Shown piece after piece: positions 1 through 11,364 of a stretch of DNA of 64,000 bases (positions within the stretch are counted from its first letter, which is position 1; each line of letters begins with the position of its first letter). Made by a program: the position numbers and the translations under genes. Below the pieces are notes generated by a model. The model was given only the letters and a program-made list of their open reading frames with translations, was not told where the DNA came from and made no database searches. Origin of the DNA: Hirudinaria manillensis. Taxonomy: Eukaryota; Annelida; Clitellata; Hirudinida; Hirudinidae. Where the stretch lies: NCBI GenBank assembly GCA_034509925.1, contig CM067528.1:5170001-5234000 (forward strand). The letters run 5' to 3'.

Positions 1-1568
1 CAAGAATTTTAAAAGAGACACGGGAATCGATAAAGTGTTACTTGAAACACATCTTCGATTGTTCCATTCAGTCAGGGGTGGTGGTGGAAGACTGGAGATC
101 TAGCTATGTGGTTCCTCTGTTCAAAAAAGGAATAAAAAGTGTAGTTTCAAACTATAGACATGTGTCGTTGACATCGGTTTGTAGCAAAATATTAGAATCA
201 ATCATTAAAGACCATCTGATAGCTCACTTTTCAAGAAACGATCTGTTCGCCCAAAATCAGTTTGGATTTTTACCATCTCGTTCTACGACTCTCCAAATGC
301 TCAGATTTATGGATACACTTACCAGTGCGGTGGAGGACGGAGATGAAGTTGATATAATTTACACGGACTTGGAAAAAGCCTTCGATAAGATCTCGCATGA
401 AAAGCTACTCTTCAAGCTAGAGAGATATGGGGTGCATCACATGGTTGTTGTGTGGATTGGTAACTATTTGTCGGGCCGGAGTTTCCAGGTGAGGGTCGGT
501 GGGGAGCTGTCAGACTCGTTGCCTGTGACTAGCGGAGTCCCTCAAGGCAGCGTACTTGGTCCATTGCTGTTTCTCATATATATTAACGACATATACAATG
601 TCTGTGAAAACTTATTCTTGTTTGCGGACGACACAAAAATATATAGAGTTATTAGCGAAGGGGAGGACTGCAGCAAGTTACAGGTGGACGTGGATAACGT
701 AATTGATTGGTTCAACAGATGGCAAATGAAAGTTAATATGAACAAATGTTGTGCACTGCATGTAGGGGGGAGACACCACTTGAGTAGCTACCAGCTAACA
801 GACCCAGATGGAACAAAATATGAAATTCCAGTTTACAACTCGTTCACGGACCTTGGAATTATTGTAGATTCAGATTTAAAATTCAAAGAACACATTCTCT
901 CAAGGGTTAAGAAAGCAAATATGATGTTGGGTATCATAGCAAGAAATTTTAGATACCTGTCGGATTTTGCTTTCGTGAGTTTGTATAAGTCTTTGGTGAG
1001 GTCTCAGATGGAGTATGGAGTACAGGTGTGGAGCCCTTATAGACAGGGAATGATTGATGCGATTGAAGGAGTACAAAGAAGAGCTACAAGATTAAGACAA
1101 TCCTGTAGGGACCTTCCTTACCAATCGAGACTAGAGAAACTGAAATTGCCAAGTTTATGTTATAGAAGAAAAAGAGCTGATTTGATTTTGTTGTTTAAGT
1201 TGTTGACAAGTGGAATGAAAGATTTAGTTTGTCCTTCCCTTTCTGTCTGCACATATTCCAAGACCAGAGGACATGAAAGAAAACTAATGACAAGACTGGC
1301 CCACAAAGATTGCAGAAAGTTTTATTTTTGCAACAGAGTGGTCCAGGAATGGAATAGTTTGCCACAGGAGGTTGTGATGTCAAGGGATGTGGGGGAATTT
1401 AAGAGAAACTTGGATGGTTTTTTTGTTAATAGAATTTACAATTTAGATTGAGGGGTTGGTGCACTGGTTTTTGTTTTTGTTTTCGGTTTCGGCGAGGGGC
1501 CGTTGGCCCGTGCTGATTCTTTTCAAATAAATTCAAATAAATAATAATAATAATAATAATAACAATAA
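1..1568 (+). mobile_element. Non-LTR retrotransposon (CR1/Jockey-like), 5' truncated by window edge
   Basis: The 3' part of a LINE-type element. It holds an open reverse-transcriptase frame to 1451, then a short 3' UTR (GC-rich stretch near 1485-1520) ending in an AATAAATTCAAATAAA run and a (TAA)n tail at about 1540-1568. Such microsatellite 3' tails replace poly(A) in many CR1/Jockey-group elements. The frame is already open at base 3 and no ORF1 or endonuclease is visible, so the upstream part lies outside the window or was lost. The frame has no stop or shift, so the insertion is either young or part of a live lineage. Target-site duplications cannot be checked without the 5' end. Confidence 0.85.
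3..1451 (+). CDS. Reverse transcriptase of a non-LTR retrotransposon (partial)
   Basis: Copies element RNA into DNA at the nicked target site. The visible 483 codons cover the fingers and palm (YRHVSLTS near the start, DLEKAFDKISH carrying the first catalytic Asp, SGVPQGSVLGPLLF, and the catalytic LFADD box) and the thumb/C-terminal block (RSQMEYGVQVWSPY, then WNSLPQEVV near the end). This motif order and the C-terminal NSLP box are typical of CR1/L2/Jockey elements. The frame runs open from the window edge; the first Met-like position at 42 is a TTG and not a real start, so I treat the CDS as 5' partial. It ends in TGA at 1449-1451. No disabling mutation is visible. The clade assignment is by motif style only. 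Confidence 0.9.
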   Translation, partial: RILKETRESIKCYLKHIFDCSIQSGVVVEDWRSSYVVPLFKKGIKSVVSNYRHVSLTSVCSKILESIIKDHLIAHFSRNDLFAQNQFGFLPSRSTTLQMLRFMDTLTSAVEDGDEVDIIYTDLEKAFDKISHEKLLFKLERYGVHHMVVVWIGNYLSGRSFQVRVGGELSDSLPVTSGVPQGSVLGPLLFLIYINDIYNVCENLFLFADDTKIYRVISEGEDCSKLQVDVDNVIDWFNRWQMKVNMNKCCALHVGGRHHLSSYQLTDPDGTKYEIPVYNSFTDLGIIVDSDLKFKEHILSRVKKANMMLGIIARNFRYLSDFAFVSLYKSLVRSQMEYGVQVWSPYRQGMIDAIEGVQRRATRLRQSCRDLPYQSRLEKLKLPSLCYRRKRADLILLFKLLTSGMKDLVCPSLSVCTYSKTRGHERKLMTRLAHKDCRKFYFCNRVVQEWNSLPQEVVMSRDVGEFKRNLDGFFVNRIYNLD

Positions 1569-1860
1569 GTGTATTCGACCATCGGTCTTAAAGGCGTTTA
1601 TGACGGTCTAAGCTGGGTTGCGAAGACGAAACGTAACGACTGCGGTCTTTTGTAACCAGAGTAACCTTTTATCTCGGGGACCTTCTGAGCCATCACTGAT
1701 CGAGTACAATGATTGTAAAGTAAAATAATGGCCAAGTACATGTAATGCACAGTATTACGAGCGTAATACTCGTCGTGTGTGGCACCATCGTATGTGTGCG
1801 CAGCAAGAGAACGTGGCGGATGCCGGTGTCGACGTGAGACGATTAATCGAATGAATTCAG
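1569..1860. other. Spacer between the retrotransposon and the voltage-sensor exons
   Basis: About 290 bp with no convincing coding exon. I looked here for the S1 and S2 helices expected upstream of the next gene and did not find them. The retrotransposon may sit in the preceding intron. Confidence 0.5.
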
Positions 1861-3226
1861 ATCTTCGACGCCATCATCATCGCATCTTCGTTCGCCATCG
1901 ACCTCATCTTTCTCGGCGGAGTTGCAGGAGAAGAAGGACAAAAGGCTGCTGCAGTTCTGGTCATTTTGTTGCTGTGGAGGATCGCAAGAGTCGTGGACGG
2001 TCGGTTCGGTGTCGTCGCGATCGTCGTACCGGTCGGTTTGTAGTAATCGCTGTTCCATGCCAGGTATCGTGGTGACGGTGAAACAGCGCCAGGAGTTCAG
2101 GATTCGACTCCAGAAGAGAGCGAGAAGAGCAGCGGAGAAGAAGTTGGAGGCGTTCGAAAGTGAAAAGTTATCGAGGACGGTGAGAGGTTTTTATCAGTAG
2201 AAGGACGAACATCTGCCGATCACCTGAAAGAATAAATTGCATTTCTAAGAACCACACACCGAGCAACTCAATTAGATTTACGGGAAATGTCTTCTTTTTT
2301 TTGTCTATGGTTTTACATTTCGAAAGGAAATTCTGTTTCCTCGATAATTTTAAAAGTAAACGGCAAATTGTTCCAAGACGAACGAAGACATCAATCGTCC
2401 GGGGGTCAGAAATGAATGAGGAATTGTTAGCAGGTGAAGCAAAGGTTCCTTTCTTTTTACAGAAACAAATCGACGCCTTGAAGGAACTTTGCCTTCGTTC
2501 CGGCATTCCTCACTCCGACGTAATTGCTTGCACTCCCAAACGTGAGTGAATAATTATCTCCTTTGTCCGACCGTAATCAATTGAATGCTTCCCAGTCGTT
2601 CATCTTTTTCTTCTTCTTCTTTCGTTCAAGATCCGTGTCACGTGACCACGACGCTGGACGCCTTGTCGTCGGTGGCGAAGCTGTCGGTGAGCATGACGAT
2701 GCTCATGTCATCGTCCAGTGGCGGATCATCGGTTCCCTCGAACTCCAGGAGGCCCCTCCTTCCAGACGAGACGACTTTGACATTCGTCGAGAATCAGATC
2801 TTCGACGCTCCCTCCTTCGAAAACATATCCGCTCAGACGAGGGCGTCCGACCTGCGCAAGAACGGTTCCACCCTTCCTCTTCCTCCTCCTACTCTGCCGA
2901 TGAATAACAGAACGTCCAGCAGACACTCGCCCTTCGAGACCATCGACGAAAACTACTTCGTCACTTTCACTGCCGACGGCGGCGACAACGACGACGACGC
3001 CGGCGGCGACGATCGCTGCGGTGGCGGCCAGGCGTCAAACGACGAATCAAACAAGCGCCTGGCTGACGTCATCGTCCACGTGGAGAAGAAAGACGCGCAG
3101 GAATCTGCGGAGATTCCGTCGGACGGCAACTACAAGAATAGGGAGGAGGAAAAACCGAGTCTCGTTTTGACAGCCGAAGGCAAGGAACTTGGAAACCACG
3201 TGATGTTCCTCAGTGAAGTCGTCTGA
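1861..3226 (+). CDS. Voltage-sensor-domain protein of the Hv1/TMEM266 type (5' partial)
   Basis: Four phase-compatible exons: 1861-1999, 2064-2179, 2463-2541, 2631-3226. Exon 1 begins after an AATTCAG acceptor with FDAIIIASSFAIDLIFL, which matches the S3 helix of the Hv1 proton channel including both acidic positions. It is followed by S4, VILLLWRIARVVDG. The codon for the last Gly is split by a 64-bp intron. After S4 comes IVVTVKQR and a charged coiled coil (about residues 50-105), then a disordered Ser/Asp-rich tail to the TGA at 3224-3226. Hv1 conducts protons through its S1-S4 domain, while TMEM266 is a sensor without known conduction. Here the first S4 arginine of Hv1 is Leu and the Asn after the third arginine is Asp, the latter as in TMEM266. 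S1 and S2 are not found in the window. A polyadenylation-like AATAAA lies at 3641. Confidence 0.75.
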
Positions 3227-5152
3227 GATGCTTCAAAGTCACCGAAGTGGATGAGGACCAGGATTCCATGCGTGACGTCATCGCTCCAACGTCCACGTCT
3301 ACGTCATCGTCATCATCATCATCGTCCTCCTCCTCCTCCTCATCAGCATCATCATCATCATCATTAGCAATCTTAACTGGCAGTCGTTCCTTTTTTAAAG
3401 ATTTTAAATTTTAAAAAGGTTTTTTTTTTAAATAATTTTTTTAACGAACGAACGAACGAATGTTTGAATGTTTGAATGTTTCAATGTTTCAATGTTCATC
3501 CTATGTTTGCTTTTCGGATTTTTGTGACGCAGAATCTTTTTTATGAAATGTTTTTATGACAAAATGTTTGCCAATGTCAGACGAACGATTATATATTACG
3601 ATTAGAGGCGCTATTAAGTAGATGTAATAGTAACGATTGTAATAAACCTATTAAAACAAATGTGGTTGTGATGATGATGATGACGAAGATGACGATGATG
3701 ACGAAGATGACGATGACAAATACTATTGCGATCAAATTATTATAATAATTAATTATTTTTTTAATAATTGAAAGCCTGTTTGCGATGAAATGATTTGCAG
3801 TGGATGGAACGGAAATGAATGAATGTCACGTGAGTATACGTTGTAAGGAGAATTAGGAGCTCGATGATCCAACTGGAGCACATCTACTGACTGGTAGTGA
3901 TGATGATGATGACGACGACGATGGTGATGATGACTATGTCGACGACGATGATTATGATTATGATAGCGATGACGACGATGGTGATAGTGATGATTATTAT
4001 GGTCTTGGTCGCTATCATGGTGATGATAAGCGCATTGGTGACTTTGGCGATCAATAATCCTGATGATGATGATTAGAAAAGGTGATGATGATGATGATGA
4101 TTGTGATGAAGCATGTTTCGGTGAAGGTTGTGATGTCGTTCGAAGAATAGAGACAAAGAACGGCAGACAAGAAATTATCTGATAACATTATTAATAATAT
4201 AATTATTATTTAATTAGGTGATTAAGTTGTGATGAACTCGGGTTAATTAGTGGTAAATTAGTGGTTAATTGCTGGTTAATTAGGTTTTAAATGCTGAGTG
4301 AATTAAAATGAACAGCGTTGATAGTCGTTGGCAGAATTGACTCAATTCCTAGAATAATCTTCACTTCTCTAATATGAATAAAATATTCGTTAAGTTTCCA
4401 AACAAAATTCTGAAAATTGCTGTAGGACTAATTTTAACTTATAGCGACTTAAAATCGTAGAATCGTGACATTCTGTGGAAATCAACAAATACTTCTTATT
4501 CAACTACGTGTTTCGTCTGCATAGGCATTCGTATTGACATCGTGTTTATCATTATCAAGACCAAGAAGATAAACATCTCCTAACTAACTCGAAATGAATA
4601 CAATTACTTCAAGTAATTAGTAAATAAATGAATATTTTCCAACTCGTCTATAAATCGAACGGGGACCCTGAAAAGGTTGGCCACGTTTGAAAGAACTTTC
4701 ACGGTCCATTGGATGCCTTCCTGAGGCAAGTACCTGTGACTCATTGAGGCTGGGCGTGACACGACGGTGCCAATGACACTCTCTGAGTCTATTTTTAGCT
4801 CCCGTACATTAAGAGTCAGGAGAGTCTGTAAGTAGGGAGGGTGCAGTTCATTCATCAGTTGTCAACTGGGATCACTGGGATCGTTATCATCACTGGCGAT
4901 CATTCGAGCGTGTCCTCGTGTGACGACATTGGACGTCGTTTTTAGCTGAGGTTTGAATTTTGGTCGCCAGTTCTTGAAGGGAGTGGAACACGTTTAGAAC
5001 ATAAATTTACGAATTACATTTAAATTGCGAATTAAATTACATTTATATTACGAATTACAGTTATATTACGATTTACGTTCAAACTGCGATTCGTATTTTC
5101 ATTCCTCAACATTCAATCATTCATTTCATCAACAACTTAAGAGATCGGAATA
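3227..5152. other. 3' UTR and spacer with GAT/GAC-rich repeats
   Basis: Likely 3' UTR to about 3650. Degenerate GATGATGATGAC-type repeats follow at 3667-3720 and 3895-4105. An 83-codon minus-strand ORF at 4604-4855 has no recognisable motif and no clear splice context. I see no supported gene. Confidence 0.6.
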
Positions 5153-7990
5153 ATGGCTGCAACCTGTGGTGCTAAATTTGCCAAGTTTATTCTGGTCTTT
5201 TTCAACATCCTGTTCTTTGTAAGTATTTAAAAATTTAATTTTGATTTAAGCAGATTAATCCATTTATTATTATTAATTATAAATAAATAAATAAATAAAT
5301 ATATATATGATTAATTATTAAACACTGATTATCGGATTATTTATTAAAAATTATTAATATTATCATCCCAGAAAAAGCTAGCTCTTTAAGGGGATTAAAA
5401 CCTATTAATTAACTGAAATTGAGATAATTATAATCATAATTGCTTGGAGTGGTTTTTATTGGAATTCATTGAAATTCCTGTGAACGTTCCAAATGCTTCT
5501 CCATTCAGTTGTCTTTCCATGACAGCTTCGTTTACTTCAAATACGCAAGAAAACTGATTTTAAAAAGTTTATTAAAAATTAAAAATAAATAATTGTCACA
5601 TTAATAAGTAATTAAATATGGTTACGTAAAATATTAATCGTGGAATAATATATAATATTTTATAATATTACTAAATATTATATAATATTATCAAACATTA
5701 ATATTAAATATTATTAAACATTACCAACCGCTTGTGAATAAGGCGGCCAGACGCACTCACGCCTTCATTGGATTTGTTCGTGGTTTCCGTGAGCTTTGTG
5801 AAGGATTTACAGATAGACAGACGGACGGATGTACTTACTTGTGGATGGATGGATGGACGGATGGATGTGGAACGTGAAAACCAATAATAAATCGCTGAGA
5901 GCGTTGGCAGTGCTAAGGATTCACCCTTCACCGACTAAAAAGCCGAGAGAAATGACGAGGTGTTGATGATGATGATGACGACGACGGTGACGATAACGAT
6001 GATGATGTCGAAGATGACTAAAAATTAGCATTGAAGCTCCTTGTTTACACATACGAGACCATGGGATCAAAACAAGTTGAGATTCGACGGCTTCAATAAG
6101 CGTAGGATGAACAATGTTCAGTGAACAATATCTACTGAACATCGTGAACTATTCGTTGGACGCGGATGCCTTTGTCATTGTAAGGATTTGGCGAAGAAGA
6201 CAGAATCGATGTTCCAAAGCAGACGAATCTCAGTCGTTTCTGCAGTGAGGAGTCTGCATGCTCATTTGCTCTGGAAATCTGAAAAATGACGAAAGAAAAA
6301 GTTCGAAAGATGCTTTAAAAACGTTTTAAATCCTTCTTTGATCTCTCAACAAGAAGTGAAAAGTGAAAGTGAAACCACGAAAAGGTTTCCATGGTGAAAA
6401 AAAAAATACTAAAAACAGTCCGAAGGTGGTTTTAAGAGTCTCTGCTTCTTTTGGAGTCTGGAAATTTTTACCCAGGTTTATTGGATCAGAAACGAAATTG
6501 GATTTAGTTTGTCAGTTATTCTCTTAATAATAGCAATAATAATAATATTGTTATTATTTTATATAATATTTTATATATTATTATAATGTATGATTAAATA
6601 TTATAATTAAAATGAATATTATTATTATTATCATGTCATAGTATTAGTAACCTATTAATATCAACTCAATATCGAACATCACCAAATAGTGCACCGGAAT
6701 AATCCTGATATGCGTGGGAGGGTGGATAGTCGGAAGTCCTGAAGTAACTGAACCTCTGAAGGTCATCCAAGGAACCTTTGGTTCTCAGTTCCTTCGAAAC
6801 TCTGGAATACTTCTTATAACGATGGGAGTTTGCATCCTTTTCATAACTGGACTTGGAATCTACGCTGCCATCTCAGAGAAAACCGTTGCCCTTTCTGTCG
6901 TGAGTTCTTGAACTTTTTTCAACTTTGAACTCTCGATGTGCTTCATGTCGTTCACATTGATTAATAAAATACTAAAATACTTAAAATACGATGAAAGTCT
7001 TAATGATGTAATTCGACCCTGTTCCAGTACATGGCTTTGTTGGTCGTCATTTTCGTTGGAGTCATCTCGGGTGGCGTTGTGGCCATAGCCTTTAAAGACA
7101 AGGTATAAAGCTATTAAATATTATAATTTATGATAAAAATCACGAATAATTCTCGGAACTCTGAATTAATTATGTTAATGACTTGGAAATGACTTGCCTC
7201 GAACAGATCATAGACTCGTTGCAAACCAAACTGACAGACTCCCTGATTTTGCTGTCAAATACCACAAGTCGTAAATATTACGACGGTACAGCTGAACGCA
7301 AATGTACCTCAGGCGACAATGCTTTTGCCTGGGATTACGTCCAAGATGAGGTTAGCTGGAGTTGTTTGCTTAACCATTTCATATTAATATTAATTAATTA
7401 CATAACCAATTAATAGTATTACTTATTAATTGCATTAATAATATTATTTATGAATTTAATCAGTTTGATGGCTTTTAAGTTGACGAGTTGACTTTCCAAC
7501 AGTTCGAATGTTGCGGTATTGATGACAAGAGCGATTACTACACCAAAGCATCCTTTAATTTCAACTTGCTTCGAGATGTAAGTCGACGAAATACAAATAC
7601 TAATATTATAAATATATTAATATTTTAAAATTACATGTTAATAATAGTAATAATAATCTTAATTAATCGTAATTAATTCGAACATTTACAGTAATCATTG
7701 TATTATGTGACCCAACCCTAATCCAAACCTTAACCATCGCGCCCGATAATCGGCCTAAACCGCCAGGGTTTGCCCTCGGTTAGAGGCGCTATTTAAATGG
7801 CAGACCGATTAAGAAGCTCCTTCGCATCTTATCATGATGCGTGAAGAACCCAAAAGATGGGCCACCTACACACAAGTTTATTAAAATTTGTGACAAGCAA
7901 ACATGTGAACGTAGTTGTGAATAAATTAAAACCAATGAAAATGGAAATAGCTTTGATCAGAAAAAGGAACGAAGACATGGATCACTGGAT

Positions 7991-8049
<59 letters not shown>

Positions 8050-8260
8050 TTTCATAAGGACATGTTGTTGTGGTTGTCGTTGCTGCTGTTGTTGTTGTCT
8101 TGGAATGATTGACCCTTAATCATGTAATAACATCACATTCAGACTAGAGTGGAATGATGATGATCCTAATCACTATTGATGAAGTAACAATTATTAATAA
8201 ATAATAATAGTAATGATGATTATGATAATAATAGTAGTAAAAAATAATAATAATAACAAC

Positions 8261-8337
<77 letters not shown>

Positions 8338-9005
8338 TAATAGTTAAATCAATAGCATTAATCAATAATGTTTAATGGCAGTGCAACTTAACCGTGAACT
8401 CGTATCAAGAAAACAACGTGCCACTCTCCTGTTGCTTGAAGGTCAACGAAAACGTTCCAAGGTCAAGAGTAGTTGCTGAATCTTTTGGTCGCTACAATTG
8501 CACTGTAGGAGTCAACTCTCAGGTTAGTCGTAAAGGGTTGTTAAAGCCTAGGACGTCATCCATGACATCGTCTGTAACGTCATCTGTGACGTCATTCATG
8601 ACATGACACGTGACACCTTCCATGACGTCATCCATGACATCGTCATCTGTGACGTCATCCTTCTTGACAGGGATGTAACAGCGGCTTGGCCTACTTCGTC
8701 CAGAAATACGCACCTGCTCTGATTGGAATTGGTCTTGGATTCGGATTTTTACAGGTGACAAGAATTATTGTTATTGTTGTTGTTGTTGATGATGCTATTA
8801 TTATTATTATTATTATTATTAATTAATCCATCAATTAATAAATTAAGATATTTAAAGTTATAAATAACTTATTACGATATTATGTATTGTAAACGAAATA
8901 TCGATTTATTTTTTAAAATAAATTATTTTAAAATTCAATAATATCAATTTGCAGCTCTTCGGCATCATATTCACCGTGTGCCTCTGTCAAAATCCAGACA
9001 TGTGA
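5153..9005 (+). CDS. Tetraspanin, 8 exons, about 281 aa
   Basis: Four-pass membrane organiser. Exons: 5153-5218, 6690-6899, 7028-7102, 7207-7350, 7503-7577, 8382-8522, 8671-8754, 8955-9005. Every junction is GT-AG and in phase 0. Residues 1-35 form TM1, with Cys near the membrane edges. TM2 lies in exon 2 (SGILLITMGVCILFITGLG) and TM3 in exon 3 (YMALLVVIFVGVISGGVV). The large extracellular loop carries the diagnostic FECCG (exon 5), a second PLSCC pair (exon 6) and GC at the start of exon 7, so it has six or more disulphide cysteines. TM4 is IGIGLGFGFLQLFGIIF, with a short tail ending NPDM. The CCG signature plus the four TM segments make the family call firm. The orthologue group (CD63-like or other) is not decided. 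Confidence 0.93.
7987..8052 (+). repeat. (TTTA)n microsatellite in tetraspanin intron
   Basis: About 16 clean copies of a TTTA tetranucleotide inside intron 5. Confidence 0.95.
8195..8345 (+). repeat. (AAT)n microsatellite in tetraspanin intron
   Basis: A/T trinucleotide tract with occasional C or G interruptions, ending 36 bp before exon 6. Confidence 0.9.
8548..8660 (+). repeat. Degenerate tandem repeat built from TGACGTCA-like words
   Basis: In the short intron between exons 6 and 7, units such as ATGACATCGTCTGTAACGTC and TGTGACGTCATCCATGACA recur with about a 10-bp beat. At least four GTGACGTCA/ATGACGTCA palindromes are present. These equal the consensus of CREB/ATF sites. Confidence 0.75.
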
Positions 9006-10142
9006 CCAAAGTCCCAGTATTTCGACGTGGACCTCAAAATGCTTCGTTTTTTAAAATTAAAATAAAATTAAATTAAATTAAATTCCATTTAAAATTGAAA
9101 TATTATTTAAATATTATTAAAATTCGAATTCAAATTTAAACGCTTTTATTGCAAATCACGTGCTTCCATGTTGTTAAGAATGAATGAATGAATGAATGAA
9201 TGAACGAACGAATGAAAAAACATTTTTGAATTTATTTTTGATTTAATATCAATGATAACAACAACAAGAATTTAATTGCAATGAAAAATATGCAATAAAT
9301 TATTCGTTACCATTGGTAACTACTTGGTGATGATGACGATCGTGATGCAAATCAATTTGTCACGACCATTGCAAGACCTGATATGACGAATTCAATGCCC
9401 AGTTTGTCAACATCCAACATTGTTGGATCAACATTGAGCTTGTGAAACAAAAATAAATAATCATTTATTATTATTATTATTATTATTACGTCGTTGGGCA
9501 AATATAATTAAAGTAAAATAAATGGTAAATTAAACATTAAATGACAACATTTCAACAACAACAACAACAATAATAATTATAATAATTAAATTTAATAATT
9601 AGATAATGGAATAATATTTATAAGTACAAGGATCAAAGATATTTTAAAATTGAACTCGGCGACCCCCAGATTTGAACGTCGATTGTGATTGGTTGTGATT
9701 GGTTGTGATTGGTTGCAATTGCATGCGATTGATTGTGATTGGTTGCAATTGCATGCGATTGATTGTGATTGGTTGCAATTGCATGCGATTGATTGTGATT
9801 GGTTGCAATTGCATGCGATTGATTGTGATGGTTCACTACAATCGACGAGCGCTCGTTTCTAAGTCCGTGACGTCACGAACAAACCAATCAAGGAATCGCG
9901 ATCACGTGACTCACGAAACCTGACCGGTGAGAGCGAAAGATAAAAAAATAAAAGAACGAATCGATCGAAAGATTGATTAACGAAATAAAGAATGAAACGT
10001 TGCCTTTTAAGTCTTAAAATTTAAAATCGTCACAAAAAAAAAATAAAGAAATAATGAGACACGATGACTTTTGACATCAAAAATACGATTGCAAATGAGA
10101 AGCTTGGGTGAGGAGAATGGGTGGAGAGAAGGGATGGGGAAG
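9006..10142. other. Spacer between convergent tetraspanin and SUEL-receptor genes
   Basis: Tetraspanin 3' UTR with GAATGAATGAA repeats (9179-9215), (TTA)n near 9465-9488 and the 30-bp minisatellite listed separately. No gene is supported. Confidence 0.6.
9711..9829 (+). repeat. 30-bp minisatellite, four copies
   Basis: GGTTGCAATTGCATGCGATT starts at 9711, 9741, 9771 and 9801, giving a strict 30-bp period. Since 30 is divisible by 3, both strands show open frames with a 10-residue period. These frames are repeat artefacts. The unit contains the palindromes CAATTG and GCATGC. Confidence 0.95.
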
Positions 10143-11267
10143 TCAGGGTTTAGAGGAAGAAGTTGCGATGTTTCGAGGCAAAGTCTTTGAGGTGTGCTGA
10201 TGTTCTGACGTTCTCTGAGCAGATGGTGGACAGTACGAGCCCTTGGAACTTCCGCTCGGTTTGCTCTGGAGTCGCATGGTAGCAGCCTTTTCTCTCCTGA
10301 GATATTTCGGGGTCTCGTAGATGTGCGTGTCGTCCTCCAATTCCACCAAGGCGGAGCCCCGGGGCTGCAAAGTCCTGCACGCGTGCGTCCCCGACGAACT
10401 TTGACCCGCAGAGGTCATGAGAGTCACCGAGTCTCCGTACTGGAAGAGACTCGACCGCGCACCGTCGCTCCTGCTGTCCGGTCTGACGCATTCCTCTACC
10501 CCGGACAGCCGCGGTGGGGGTACCATGGGCACCATGGGCCACATCTCCCGGGCGTAGTCGTTGCTGACGATGGAGTTCGAGGACCGCGACATCTTGAATT
10601 TGTCGCTTTCGGATTTTTCGCTCATCGTGTTGAAGATGAGTTGTTCTTGAGGGGAGAAGTTGCTGAGGCGGTGTTGTTGGTAGTTTTGCGAGTTTCTCAG
10701 GATGCCGGGTGGATTTGGCTTGAAGTCATCGCGCGATCGTTGGGTGTTGATGATCGAAACAGTTGCTTGAACTTGCTGAATGCCTAGCTTGGATGAGTTG
10801 TTGTCGTTGATATCTTGCTGTTGTTGTTGGTGCTGCTGCTGCTGGTGTTGTTGATGTTGCTGTTGTTGGTCGGGCTGTTGTTGTTGTTGTTGGCAGGATT
10901 CCTGCTTTGAATGATGCTCCTGAGAAATTTGGATTGATTCTCGCAACAGCTTTTGTCTGCTGCCTTTAAACCTGGTTGATTATTGAATAGCGGTAATTTA
11001 TTTATATTTTACGGCAATTTTATTAGGCAATTTATTGATTTATTATGTTACACGATTCATGCTTGCCATGCAGCGGTGTTTTCCAGATAAAAGAGAGAGG
11101 GTACTAGCTGAAAATGTCAGCCATTTTCTCTCCTAGATTATCGTCAATGGATTATTGTGCTTATTAACACGTAGGTTACAGCATGAAACACTTTCAAAAG
11201 TGCTCGTAAATGACTTTCGTATTGACAATGAATCATTGAATCAATCAATACATCAATCAATCAATAC

Positions 11268-11364
<97 letters not shown>

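Noticed and set aside
2563-2907. Overlapping plus and minus ORFs in the voltage-sensor tail
   Set aside because: Shadows of exon 4; only the 2585 frame joins the upstream exons in phase.
4604-4855. 83-codon minus-strand ORF
   Set aside because: Normal-looking composition but no motif, splice partner or start context.
9633-9923. Opposed frames with HNQSHAIATN-type repeats
   Set aside because: Artefact of a minisatellite whose unit length is a multiple of three.
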